Positions 1 to 7,836 of a stretch of DNA of 64,000 nt are shown piece after piece. The number at the start of each line of letters is the position of its first letter. The stretch's first letter is position 1. The stretch is from an uncultured Tenacibaculum sp. Its GTDB lineage: Bacteria; Bacteroidota; Bacteroidia; Flavobacteriales; Flavobacteriaceae. Position numbers and translations under genes: made by a program. The notes below the pieces were generated by a model. The model saw only the letters and a list, made by a program, of their open reading frames with translations, searched no databases and was not told the DNA's origin. The stretch spans positions 496,001 through 560,000 of the forward strand of contig NZ_CANMLT010000001.1 of NCBI RefSeq assembly GCF_947498805.1, written 5' to 3'.

Positions 1-171
1 TGCAGTACCTGATGTACCTTTTGTCTCAACAATTAGTTCTCTATTTGAATTTGGAGTTACATTGTTTGGACCAGAAACAATATGAGATTGTACTTCTGTT
101 GGTTGAGAGCTAATTCCTGAATCGGTTGTTAAGTTTGTAGCGTATAAAAAGCATTTACGTTTTCCTGACAT
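1..171 (-). CDS. Hypothetical protein, N-terminal part (runs off left edge)
   Basis: From the ATG at 171 the minus strand stays open for 57 codons to the window edge, beginning MSGKRKCFLYATNLTTDSG. There is no signal peptide and no motif I recognise; the visible part is rich in Ser, Thr, Asn and Gly and looks soluble. The 3' end lies outside the window, so length and family are unknown. The upstream region (298-372) carries a 75-bp element that is repeated upstream of the FAD oxidase gene at 475-2238, which suggests the two genes share control. The gene call rests on the open frame, the ATG and the terminator-bounded upstream region only. Confidence 0.55.
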   Translation of the reverse strand, partial: MSGKRKCFLYATNLTTDSGISSQPTEVQSHIVSGPNNVTPNSNRELIVETKGTSGTA

Positions 172-297
172 AATTTAAAATTTAAATGGTTAGTTTCCTA
201 CTCATATGGCTTTTCAGATTCCGCCTCGTTTTTTATTGTAGTTTCTGAACTCTACGTTTGGTTAATTGGAAAACTGAGATAGCGCTATAGTCGTTTT

Positions 298-372
298 CTG
301 ATATGAAATTACTTTCAAATCAGTTACATGCTGAGATAGATGTTACGAATCGGAGATTTTGTGTTGTGAAAA
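298..372 (-). repeat. 75-bp upstream element, copy 1
   Basis: This segment aligns without gaps to 2430-2504; I count 57 of 75 identical bases. The best-kept parts are the first 31 bases (25 identical) and the last 19 (18 identical). Read on the minus strand it contains TGTAACTG followed by AAGTAA. It lies 126 bp upstream of the start codon at 171, on the far side of the terminator that ends the FAD oxidase gene. The rest of 181-474 shows no gene. A shared promoter or regulator site is the likely role; the nearby LytTR regulator is one candidate binder (inference). Confidence 0.55.
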
Positions 373-440
373 CCGTTTTTTACGTTTTTAAAAACGACCA
401 GTAGAAATAGGGTGTAGTAAAGATGAATAAAAAGTACCTA

Positions 441-468
441 AAAAAAATCCCCTTCGAGAGAAGGGGGG
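441..468 (-). terminator. Rho-independent terminator of the FAD oxidase gene
   Basis: CCCCTTC (449-455) pairs with GAAGGGG (460-466) around a GAGA loop. On the minus strand the hairpin is followed by seven T (447-441), directly after the stop codon at 475-477. Confidence 0.85.
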
Positions 469-474
469 TTTTAT

Positions 475-2238
475 TTATATAATTGTTTTTCTAGTTCTAA
501 AATGATTAAAAGGATCATTAGAGTACTTTTCTTTAACCCTAATAAGTTCCTCATAATTTTGAGCAAAATAGGTTTTTGTAGGAATGGAACTGTCTTTGAA
601 ACTTATAAAAGCGCCGGAAGTGTTAGGGATATCAAAATCTCTACAAACTTCAATCCAATCTAAGGCTCTATTGGTATAATCATATAACGTATTGTCTTGA
701 AAATTCTTTATTTTTTCTTCGATATACTTTTTCATTTCAGGATTCATGTTAGCGTCTAAAGCTTCCCACCAACATTGATATTGAATAGTATATTGCTTAT
801 CGTTATAGGGAAAAGCACTATCAGTTTCAGGATTGTTTTTATAAAAGTAACCTGTAATAGCTCCTAGCGTAATATAGGAAGTGATGGTGTTTTTTCTATT
901 ATGTTCGTTTAATAAAGGAGAGCATAAACTTTCAATTAATTTTTGATGTCCTTTTTCTCCTAAGCCTACTTTATCAACTAATCTTGAAGTTATTTTATGC
1001 GGAGCAGGAAGATCTAAATCTGGTTGTAAAGGAGTACCGGTTAATAAATAATTATCTAACAAAGAAGCTCTAATTTCATTGAAAGATTCTCTATCCCAAG
1101 AACTCATTAAGTTTTCTCCATAATTGCTTTTGTGTTTAAAGTCCGCTCCCGTTGCTGGTTCAATACAAAGCATTTCTTCTGTAACGGTAAGTATTCCTTT
1201 AAAGTTTTCGTTAACAAATGCTATCAAACTTTCTTTATTACCTTCCCAATAACCATTAAATTGACAATTGAGATTGATGGTTTTGTAAGGAACTGGAGTA
1301 TTCTGGTTCCAAGATCTTGCGCTCATTTTTAGATTGGTTCCAATAAGTTGAGGAGAATTGTTAGGTTGAATAAGCTCTTCCCACTTTTCTAGTACATCTA
1401 GAGCAGGAACGTCTCCTACAATTTCATCTGGATTAGTATTACTGTATGGATTCCAAACAATATTAAAACGATGTAGTATGTTTGGCAATTCAAAGGTTGC
1501 AATTTGAAATTCAGTTACAATACCATAACTCATTCCACCACCACCTCTAAGAGCCCAAAGTAAATCATGTATTCCCGAGCTTTGAGAAATCAAACGTATT
1601 ACTTCACCCTTTTTGTTTAATTCATATACTTTATGAATGGAACCTTCTTGTTCTATTTTTTGAATGGTACCATCTCCTAGAATAATAGTAGCACCGACTA
1701 ATCTTTCACAACACATACCATATTTTCGGGTCCAAGGCCCCCAGCCACCACCCATGGTGAATCCAGCAATACCAACAGTGGCACAAGTTCCGTGAGGTAT
1801 CATTACATCTTTATCGGCTAATTGAGATGTTAAATCTTTAAAGCGAATACCAGGTTGTATATGGGCAATCGTATCTATTACTTCAACCTTGTTCATTTTC
1901 GAAACATCGATCAATACAACATTAGTTCCGGTACATTCACCTTCATGATCATGCCCTCCAGCTCTTACGCGAAAAGGGAGCTTATTGTTTTTAGCAGCAT
2001 TAAAAGTATCATACACATCGGATAAGCTCGTGCAGTATACAATCACAAAAGGATTAAACTGTAAGCGTCTGTTAAAAATTCGACTGTTTTGGTAATGTTG
2101 ATACACATTATCTAAACTTCCCCAGTTGGTGGAAATTTGATTTTTAGAGATAGAGGAGTTATCGAGCTCTTTTAAAAAATTGTCGATATTGTTTTTAAGT
2201 AATTTGTCGATGTTGTCTTGAATAGTCGGGGTTTCCAT
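475..2238 (-). CDS. FAD-linked oxidase, berberine-bridge enzyme type
   Basis: 587-aa flavoprotein of the VAO/PCMH fold with a C-terminal BBE segment. The FAD domain covers about residues 60-250: RVRAGGHD holds His96, and HGTCATVGIAGF holds Cys152. In this family these positions bind FAD covalently through histidine and cysteine, so a bicovalent flavin is expected. The GGGWG turn follows at 163-167. The BBE-type end is near residues 560-580 (NYEELIRVKEKYSNDPFNHF). No signal peptide is visible, so the enzyme is probably cytoplasmic. Relatives oxidise sugars, alkaloids or secondary metabolites; the substrate cannot be read from the sequence. The gene stands alone between a terminator (441-468) and the two-component operon, and its upstream region holds copy 2 of a 75-bp element. 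Confidence 0.9.
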   Translation of the reverse strand: METPTIQDNIDKLLKNNIDNFLKELDNSSISKNQISTNWGSLDNVYQHYQNSRIFNRRLQFNPFVIVYCTSLSDVYDTFNAAKNNKLPFRVRAGGHDHEGECTGTNVVLIDVSKMNKVEVIDTIAHIQPGIRFKDLTSQLADKDVMIPHGTCATVGIAGFTMGGGWGPWTRKYGMCCERLVGATIILGDGTIQKIEQEGSIHKVYELNKKGEVIRLISQSSGIHDLLWALRGGGGMSYGIVTEFQIATFELPNILHRFNIVWNPYSNTNPDEIVGDVPALDVLEKWEELIQPNNSPQLIGTNLKMSARSWNQNTPVPYKTINLNCQFNGYWEGNKESLIAFVNENFKGILTVTEEMLCIEPATGADFKHKSNYGENLMSSWDRESFNEIRASLLDNYLLTGTPLQPDLDLPAPHKITSRLVDKVGLGEKGHQKLIESLCSPLLNEHNRKNTITSYITLGAITGYFYKNNPETDSAFPYNDKQYTIQYQCWWEALDANMNPEMKKYIEEKIKNFQDNTLYDYTNRALDWIEVCRDFDIPNTSGAFISFKDSSIPTKTYFAQNYEELIRVKEKYSNDPFNHFRTRKTII

Positions 2239-2429
2239 GAGTAAATAGTTTTAAGTTTATAGGTTAAAAATATAGACTAGTTAAGCTTGGCTTAAAAAGT
2301 ATGCTCTAAGCGATTAATTTTTGAATATGTAAAGGGATAAAAACAGTATAAGAGAGAATTGTCTATTTAAAAAGAGGCTTTGGAAAAATCTTTTGATAGA
2401 ATTTATCTTATTCATAATTATCGTTATTT

Positions 2430-2504
2430 CTGATGTGAAGTTACTTTTAGCCCAGTTACATTTTTTGTTAGATGTAGTAAAACAGAGATTTTGTGTAGTG
2501 AAAA
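2430..2504 (-). repeat. 75-bp upstream element, copy 2
   Basis: Ungapped match to 298-372 (57 of 75 bases identical by hand count). It starts 191 bp upstream of the FAD oxidase start codon at 2238, in the 310-bp gap after the response-regulator gene. Both copies precede minus-strand genes in the same orientation. I see no open frame, hairpin with T-run, or other gene in the rest of 2239-2548. Confidence 0.55.
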
Positions 2505-2548
2505 AGGAATTGTACTACTTAAAACGAGATGTTAAAGTGGTTTAAGGT

Positions 2549-3295
2549 TTATTTTAAAATAGAAAACCCTTTAATAATATCTTTATATCTATCACTAAAA
2601 GAAATATGATGATCATTTTTGAGCAGTAAGGTCCCTTTAGATAGTGTTATTTCTTCAATAGTATGAACGTTTACAATGTATCTTCTATGAATTTGTTGAA
2701 ATAATTGTGCGTCCAAGTATTCATTAATTTTACTCAATGATATTTGTATAACAAATTTTTCTTGAGTAGTAATAATATTACAATATCTGTTCTCTACCTC
2801 AATATAGATAATGTCTTGTAGTTTTACTTTTTTTAAGACACTCTTTTTCTTAATAAATAAATACTCGTTTGCTATAACGGTATCTTCGTCTTTGCTAGCA
2901 AAAACATTGGATTGATTGTAAAATTTTTCAATAGCCATTTCTATTGCATACAATAGTTCTAACTCATTAAAAGGCTTTAATAAAAAACGAAAAGGATTGG
3001 TAAGTTTAGCGCGTTCAAAGATCTGTCTATCTTTTGAAGAGGTTAGGAAAAGGAATGGCTTAATGGCATTTGGAACGGTGGATATTGTTTCTGCAAAAGC
3101 AATTCCGTCAGGGTTTTCTCCTAGAAAAATATCTATGATGACTAAATCAACATTGAATTGATAGTATTTTGTTAGCGCGTCTTTATAGTCTTTAGCAATA
3201 CCAACAACGGAATAGTTGTTTTTTTCTAAAGTTTCAGAAATATCATATGCCAATTCTAAATTGTCTTCAATAATAAGGATGTTTAGCTTTTCCAT
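2549..3295 (-). CDS. Response regulator, REC plus LytTR DNA-binding domain
   Basis: 248 aa. The receiver domain spans residues 1-125; the phospho-acceptor is Asp55 in DLVIIDIFLG, the acidic pair lies at Glu10-Asp11, and the conserved lysine is in FLLKPFN. The C-terminal LytTR domain spans about 145-245, with DIIYIEVENRYCNI and QIHRRYIVNVHTI. It should bind DNA as the output of the TPR kinase encoded 8 bp upstream. LytTR proteins usually bind direct repeats upstream of target genes. The unknown gene at 5040-5543, the kinase and this gene are closely spaced and probably co-transcribed. Confidence 0.93.
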   Translation of the reverse strand: MEKLNILIIEDNLELAYDISETLEKNNYSVVGIAKDYKDALTKYYQFNVDLVIIDIFLGENPDGIAFAETISTVPNAIKPFLFLTSSKDRQIFERAKLTNPFRFLLKPFNELELLYAIEMAIEKFYNQSNVFASKDEDTVIANEYLFIKKKSVLKKVKLQDIIYIEVENRYCNIITTQEKFVIQISLSKINEYLDAQLFQQIHRRYIVNVHTIEEITLSKGTLLLKNDHHISFSDRYKDIIKGFSILK

Positions 3296-3303
3296 TATTT
3301 ACG

Positions 3304-5022
3304 TTATGATTTAGGGAATCCTATGATGATTTTAGTACCAACAGTAATCTCACTTTTAATATTAAAAGAAGCATTGTTTTTGGCAATAAGTGTTTTACAC
3401 AATTGTATACCCAAACCAGTTCCTATTTCTTGTTGGTGCTTCTTTTTATTGAGTAATGGACTTTCTTTAAGTAACTGTTCAATGGTGTTTTCATCCATAC
3501 CAAGACCATTATCCTCTATGACTAAATAAATAGTATTCTCTTTTTCGAATGATTTACAAGATATAGTGCCATTCTGTTCTGTAAACTTAATGGCATTGTC
3601 CAATAAGTTTCTTATGATTATTTTTAAAGAATCAATATCAGCCATAATAAAACTGGGATGTTGAACTTCATTAGAAAAAGTAATATTCTTGTTTTCAAAC
3701 AAAGGAAGGTAGTTGAACTCTATTTGTTGAATGATATTATGAAGCTCAACCGATTCAATATGAAAATAAATTTGATTTGTTTGCAATGTAGCCCAGTTCA
3801 ATAGGTTTTCTAATAAATTATAAGTTGCACTTGCGGTTGAAGCATTCTTGTTGGCTATACTACTTAAGGTTTCATAATCCTTACTCTCAATGTTTTTAAT
3901 GAGTTTTGTATTGCTTTTTTGCATCAAGTTAACAGAAGACCTTAGGTCATGACTCACTATAGAAAATAGCTTGTCTTTTGTTTTGTTTAGAAGGTCAAGT
4001 TCTTCTTTTTGTGAATGTATAGTTTTAAGGTTTTTACTTTTTTGAACATAAAAGACGGTACCTGATATCAAAAGAAGTGTTAGTAAAAAAGAGGATATGA
4101 TTAAGTTATTTCTTTGACTAGATTTTAATTTATTTTCTGTTTTTAAGAGTTTTATTTGCTTTTCTTTTTCGTTTATGGCGAGTTTTTTTTCAAATTGGGC
4201 AACGTTCCATATTTTTTGTTGATTGTTAAGAGAGTCTTTCCATTTTTCATATTCCTTTCTGTATACCAATGATTTCGTTAGGTCTTTTCTATTTTCTTCA
4301 ACCACAGCCATATTTAAGGAAGCTTTTCTCTTGATATTAAAATCTGTAGTTTTTCTAGATAGAAGATAGGCTTTTTCAAAGTACGGAATGGCAATATCAT
4401 CTTTATATTGCTCGTAATATACATTGGCAATATCCATATAAGAACCAATTAATCTCAGCGTGTCTTTGTTTTTTTCTTGTATTTGAGCCGCTTGTATTAA
4501 ATATTCAGAGGCTTTGTTATACTTTGAAAGATGAAAGTAAGCAATACCTAGATCATGAATTACCGAACTTTTGTTATAGTTACTAATGGAGGTAATGGAA
4601 TTATTAAATCTATCAAAGTAGGAAATGGCTTTTTGGTATTCTCGTCGTTCTAAAGAAATACCCCCTAAATTCCGTAAAACTTTATAATAAAAAATAAAGG
4701 AGGTACTTATATTTTCATATTCTCGAATCGTTTCACCATATAATTTTTTCTTCATAAAACTATACCCTCTCATATAGTGAGTGTAATTAGCAATATTCTC
4801 ATTTGGTTTTGCTAAAAGTGCTTTGGAAGTATACACCAGTGTAGAGTCCCATTCGTTTTTTAGGAAAAAATGGAATGATTTTACAAAGTTGATTTCTTTT
4901 TGTTCAATCGATTCAATCTTCTTTTTAAAGTAAGAAAATCTATTGTCTTTCTCATTTTGAGAAAAAGATTGAGAGCACAAGAAGAACAACGTTATACATA
5001 TAAACGTTTGAATATGTTTCAT
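3304..5022 (-). CDS. TPR-containing sensor histidine kinase
   Basis: 572 aa. Residues 1-22 are a signal peptide ending FLCSQSFSQ. TPR-like helical repeats fill about 45-260, followed by a coiled coil (about 270-300). One membrane segment is at about 306-326, so the TPR part lies in the periplasm. The cytoplasmic kinase core has the H-box FSIVSHDLRSS (His358), N-box RNLLDNAIKF, G1 EDNGLGMDE and G2 GTGLGIQLCK. It should autophosphorylate His358 and pass the phosphate to Asp55 of the adjacent LytTR regulator. This periplasmic-TPR design is common in Bacteroidota; the ligand is unknown. It starts 17 bp after the unknown gene at 5040-5543. Confidence 0.93.
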   Translation of the reverse strand: MKHIQTFICITLFFLCSQSFSQNEKDNRFSYFKKKIESIEQKEINFVKSFHFFLKNEWDSTLVYTSKALLAKPNENIANYTHYMRGYSFMKKKLYGETIREYENISTSFIFYYKVLRNLGGISLERREYQKAISYFDRFNNSITSISNYNKSSVIHDLGIAYFHLSKYNKASEYLIQAAQIQEKNKDTLRLIGSYMDIANVYYEQYKDDIAIPYFEKAYLLSRKTTDFNIKRKASLNMAVVEENRKDLTKSLVYRKEYEKWKDSLNNQQKIWNVAQFEKKLAINEKEKQIKLLKTENKLKSSQRNNLIISSFLLTLLLISGTVFYVQKSKNLKTIHSQKEELDLLNKTKDKLFSIVSHDLRSSVNLMQKSNTKLIKNIESKDYETLSSIANKNASTASATYNLLENLLNWATLQTNQIYFHIESVELHNIIQQIEFNYLPLFENKNITFSNEVQHPSFIMADIDSLKIIIRNLLDNAIKFTEQNGTISCKSFEKENTIYLVIEDNGLGMDENTIEQLLKESPLLNKKKHQQEIGTGLGIQLCKTLIAKNNASFNIKSEITVGTKIIIGFPKS

Positions 5023-5039
5023 TTAAAAGAGTTGAGAAA

Positions 5040-5543
5040 TTAATCAGTCGTTTGAACTGTTGTTTCTGTGCCTCTTGATGTTTTGGGATCAATATCCCAA
5101 ATAAATGTCTGAACAATTTCGATATCACTTAAAGAAATATGTTCAGGAAAATCTTTTGTACTGTTTGTAGTGAACTCTGCAGTATATGACTTATAGTGAA
5201 AGCCGCTAGAATGATCACTTAAAGTAACTGCCTGTTTTTCATCTTTACAAGACAGAAAGAACTGTAATTTGTAATTTCCAAAATTACTGATAGAAAACAA
5301 TTGCCTAACTGTTACAGAGGTTAGATCTTCTTTCGAGTTGACAAAAAATAATACCTTAACAGTGATTGCTGATTTAGATTTGTTAAAGAAAGCTTCAACT
5401 AATGTGGGGAGTGGTTGGTTAAACCTGTTTTCAAATTGAATATGTCCTGATTCAATTATTTCAGATTCAGATTTTTTAAGGGTTGCAATTTTTTTTCCAG
5501 GAGGAAAAATGATTAATTCAGGTGAATTTACACTAGTATTCAT
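5040..5543 (-). CDS. Hypothetical protein, first gene of two-component operon
   Basis: 167 aa, family not recognised. There is no signal peptide or membrane segment. Alternating polar and hydrophobic stretches (ITVKVLFFVN, YKLQFFLSC, EIVQTFIWDIDP) suggest a small beta-sandwich. It ends in a Thr-rich tail (GTETTVQTTD). It lies 17 bp upstream of the TPR kinase on the same strand, so it is likely co-expressed with the kinase and regulator and may be an output or accessory of that pathway (inference). The start at 5543 is the first ATG after an AT-rich intergenic region. Confidence 0.7.
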   Translation of the reverse strand: MNTSVNSPELIIFPPGKKIATLKKSESEIIESGHIQFENRFNQPLPTLVEAFFNKSKSAITVKVLFFVNSKEDLTSVTVRQLFSISNFGNYKLQFFLSCKDEKQAVTLSDHSSGFHYKSYTAEFTTNSTKDFPEHISLSDIEIVQTFIWDIDPKTSRGTETTVQTTD

Positions 5544-5837
5544 AATTTCGGGGGTTAATAAGTTAAGTAGTAAATATAAAAAAGATTAGGTGTTTTTTTT
5601 ATGTAAAAATGAAAGAACTTTTATAAAAAATAATTTAATCTATTGTTTATAAGGAATATACAATACTTAATTTTTTTAGAAAATTTTAGAAGAATATTTG
5701 TATTTGTATACAAAAAACTTCATATTTGTAACTAGTTATTAATCAATACTAAAGCTTATAGAATACAATTACTATTTAAAATAATTTCCCCTTAACCCCG
5801 CAAAAACCTAGTGTTTTTGTATAAATAGTAATGTATT
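5544..5837. promoter_or_regulatory. AT-rich divergent intergenic region
   Basis: 294 bp between the two-component operon (minus) and the sigma-factor gene (plus). It must hold both promoters. I see several TTTG runs (near 5700-5730) that resemble parts of a Bacteroidota -7 element, but none matches TAnnTTTG with a well-placed TTG. I found no open frame or stable hairpin. Confidence 0.4.
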
Positions 5838-6425
5838 ATGGCACAGAAAGATTTTGTAAGTGATAGCGCTTTAGTAAAAGATTATATTAACGGAAGAGAA
5901 ATTGCTATAGAAATTTTAATCAAACGTCATCAAAATAGGCTATATAGTTTTATATATAGTAAAATCCAAGACAGAGATACTACTGAGGATATTTTTCAAG
6001 ACACTTTTATAAAAGTTATTAGAACTCTTAAAAGAGGAAACTACAATGAAGAAGGTAAATTTTTACCTTGGGTAATGCGTATTTCGCATAATTTAATCAT
6101 TGATTATTTTAGAAAGAACAATAGAATGCCAACCTTTAATAATACAGATGAATTTGATATTTTTTCTGTGTTAAGTGATGGTAGTTTGAATGCTGAAAGT
6201 AAGATTATTAAAGAACAAATCTTACAAGATGTTAAGGAGCTCATAGAAGAGTTGCCTGAAGAGCAAAAGGAAGTATTAGTTATGCGTATGTATAATGATA
6301 TGAGTTTTAATGAAATATCAGAAAATACAGGAGTGAGTATAAATACTGCTTTGGGTAGAATGCGTTATGCTTTAATCAATTTACGTAAGATTGTTGAGAA
6401 AAATAAAATAATTTTAGTCAACTAA
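5838..6425 (+). CDS. ECF-type sigma-70 factor
   Basis: 195 aa. Region 2 lies at about residues 26-96 (DIFQDTFIKVIRTL for core binding; PWVMRISHNLIIDYFRK for the -10 contact). Region 4 lies at about 138-187, with the helix-turn-helix MSFNEISENTGVSINTALGR that would contact the -35 region. There is no region 1 or 3, as expected of group-4 (ECF) factors, and no adjacent anti-sigma gene with a membrane segment. It is followed 57 bp later by a 47-aa gene on the same strand. It is probably an alternative sigma factor for a stress or envelope response; the regulon is unknown. Confidence 0.92.
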   Translation: MAQKDFVSDSALVKDYINGREIAIEILIKRHQNRLYSFIYSKIQDRDTTEDIFQDTFIKVIRTLKRGNYNEEGKFLPWVMRISHNLIIDYFRKNNRMPTFNNTDEFDIFSVLSDGSLNAESKIIKEQILQDVKELIEELPEEQKEVLVMRMYNDMSFNEISENTGVSINTALGRMRYALINLRKIVEKNKIILVN

Positions 6426-6482
6426 ACAATATTTATGTAAAGTTGGCGTTAAATACTTGAAAATAAGGGAAAAATAATTTAT

Positions 6483-6626
6483 ATGATGCAACTTTACTCA
6501 GAGAAGTCATCTGATTTTCAGATGCAACCAAGAAAAGAAACAATTCAATTTTTGATTAATTATTCAAAAACACTAAAAGTAGTTAAAACCAGATCAAACT
6601 ATCTCATTGAATTGAATTTGAATTAA
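6483..6626 (+). CDS. Small 47-aa protein downstream of sigma factor
   Basis: The frame begins with two ATG codons (6483 and 6486) and ends at TAA 6624-6626, encoding MMQLYSEKSSDFQMQPRKET followed by a segment with NYSKTLKVVKTRSNYLIELN. It is basic, with no signal peptide or membrane segment. From memory, short proteins with a PRKETI...LLNYSK-like core occur in many flavobacteria, which favours a real gene; I cannot check this here. It sits between the sigma factor and a strong terminator (6634-6666), so it is probably the last gene of that transcript. Function unknown. Confidence 0.7.
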   Translation: MMQLYSEKSSDFQMQPRKETIQFLINYSKTLKVVKTRSNYLIELNLN

Positions 6627-6633
6627 GAGTGGA

Positions 6634-6666
6634 AAAAGCTTTAACCGTTGGTTAAGGCTTTTTTTA
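6634..6666. terminator. Terminator between small ORF and nth (bidirectional)
   Basis: AAGCTTTAACC (6636-6646) pairs with GGTTAAGGCTT (6650-6660) with one G-U wobble and a 3-base loop. A T-run follows on the plus strand, and A-rich sequence precedes, giving a T-run for the minus-strand nth transcript. Confidence 0.85.
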
Positions 6667-7320
6667 TTTCTTAGATTTAAGATAATCCTCAATAACTGTT
6701 TTCCTACCTATAGTTGAGGTAATAATATCATTCTCTAGCTTCCAACCTCTTGCAGGAGAGTATTCTCTTCCGTAATAAATAATTTGTAAATGAAGTTTGT
6801 TCCAAAGTTTTTTAGGAAATAAACGCTTTGCATCTTTTTCTGTTTGAACGACGTTTTTTCCATTGGTCAAATTCCATCGATACATAAGTCGGTGAATATG
6901 TGTATCTACAGGAAAGGCAGGTATATTAAATGCTTGTGCCATTACAACACTAGCGGTTTTATGACCTACAGCAGGAAGTTCCTCTAAAGCTTCCATGTCT
7001 GCTGGAACTTTACCATCATGTTTTTCAATCAAAATTTCTGATAAACCATAAATTCCTTTAGATTTCATAGGAGATAAGCCAACAGGTTTTATGATTTCTC
7101 TTATTTCGTCTACCGATAACTTAACCATATCATAAGGGTTATCAGCTTTTTCAAATAGTAATGGAGTAATTGTGTTTACACGAGCATCTGTACTTTGTGC
7201 AGACATTAATACAGCTATTAATAATGTATAAGGATCTGTATGGTCTAATGGAATTGGAGTTTCAGGGTATAGGTTTTCTAGAGTATCTATTACAAATTGA
7301 ACTTTGTCGGCTTTGGTCAT
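6664..7320 (-). CDS. nth: Endonuclease III-like DNA glycosylase without Fe-S cluster
   Basis: 218 aa, base-excision repair glycosylase/AP lyase of the HhH-GPD family. The helix-hairpin-helix ELPAVGHKTASVV contains the catalytic lysine Lys121, and FPVDTHIHR contains Asp139, the second catalytic residue. Classical Nth proteins end in a [4Fe-4S] loop with four cysteines. Here the matching end (YYGREYSPARGWKLENDI onward) has none, and the whole protein contains no cysteine. The catalytic core is intact, so I expect activity on oxidised pyrimidines, but with a cluster-free fold. It is divergent from the peroxiredoxin gene; the two start codons are 34 bp apart. Confidence 0.93.
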   Translation of the reverse strand: MTKADKVQFVIDTLENLYPETPIPLDHTDPYTLLIAVLMSAQSTDARVNTITPLLFEKADNPYDMVKLSVDEIREIIKPVGLSPMKSKGIYGLSEILIEKHDGKVPADMEALEELPAVGHKTASVVMAQAFNIPAFPVDTHIHRLMYRWNLTNGKNVVQTEKDAKRLFPKKLWNKLHLQIIYYGREYSPARGWKLENDIITSTIGRKTVIEDYLKSKK

Positions 7321-7334
7321 TTTCAGTATCTTTA
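7304..7334 (+). promoter_or_regulatory. Possible promoter of the peroxiredoxin gene
   Basis: TTG (7304-7306), 20 bp, then TATCTTTA (7327-7334), which matches TAnnTTTG at seven of eight positions. It overlaps the start of nth and lies 20 bp before the ATG at 7355. Confidence 0.35.
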
Positions 7335-7354
7335 TCTCAACAAAAATACAAATT

Positions 7355-7807
7355 ATGACAACATTAAAAATAGGAGATACTGCACCTAATTTTGAAGCAA
7401 AAGATGAAAAGGGGGCAGTTAGAAAACTATCTGATTATAAAGGGAAAAAGCTAGTGTTATTTTTCTATCCAAAAGCAAGTACTCCAGGGTGTACGGCAGA
7501 GGCATGTAACTTAAGAGATAACTATGAATCATTCTTGGCGCAAGGGTACGAAATTTTAGGAGTAAGTGCAGATTCAGCAAAGCGTCAGCAAAACTGGATT
7601 AACAAGCACGAATTACCATTTCCTTTATTAGCAGATGAAGAAAAAGAAGTGATTAATGCATTTGGCGTTTGGGGGCCTAAGAAATTTATGGGAAGAGAAT
7701 ATGATGGAATTCATCGTACTACTTTTGTAATTGATGAAAATGGAGTAATCGAAGATGTAATTGCCAAAGTAAAAACAAAAGAGCACACCGCTCAGATATT
7801 AAAATAA
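7355..7807 (+). CDS. bcp: Thiol peroxidase, BCP/PrxQ family peroxiredoxin
   Basis: 150 aa from the ATG at 7355. The frame is open back to 7304, but the protein family starts at MTTLKIGDTAPNF, so the upstream ATG inside nth is unlikely. The thioredoxin-fold motif PKASTPGCTAEACNLRDNY holds the peroxidatic Cys46 and, five residues on, resolving Cys51, the spacing of atypical 2-Cys PrxQ enzymes. It reduces hydrogen peroxide and organic peroxides in the cytoplasm using thioredoxin. The divergent partner is a DNA-repair glycosylase, a sensible pairing for oxidative damage, though co-regulation is not shown. A strong terminator follows at 7811-7836. Confidence 0.95.
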   Translation: MTTLKIGDTAPNFEAKDEKGAVRKLSDYKGKKLVLFFYPKASTPGCTAEACNLRDNYESFLAQGYEILGVSADSAKRQQNWINKHELPFPLLADEEKEVINAFGVWGPKKFMGREYDGIHRTTFVIDENGVIEDVIAKVKTKEHTAQILK

Positions 7808-7810
7808 AAA

Positions 7811-7836
7811 AAACGAGCTTAATGCTCGTTTTTTTT
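7811..7836. terminator. Bidirectional terminator after bcp
   Basis: AACGAGC (7812-7818) pairs with GCTCGTT (7824-7830) around TTAAT, flanked by an A-run and a T-run. It serves bcp on the plus strand and the hydroxylase gene on the minus strand. Confidence 0.9.

Noticed and set aside
1132-1332. Plus-strand frame inside the FAD oxidase gene
   Set aside because: It is fully antisense to a gene with intact family motifs and has no signal of its own.
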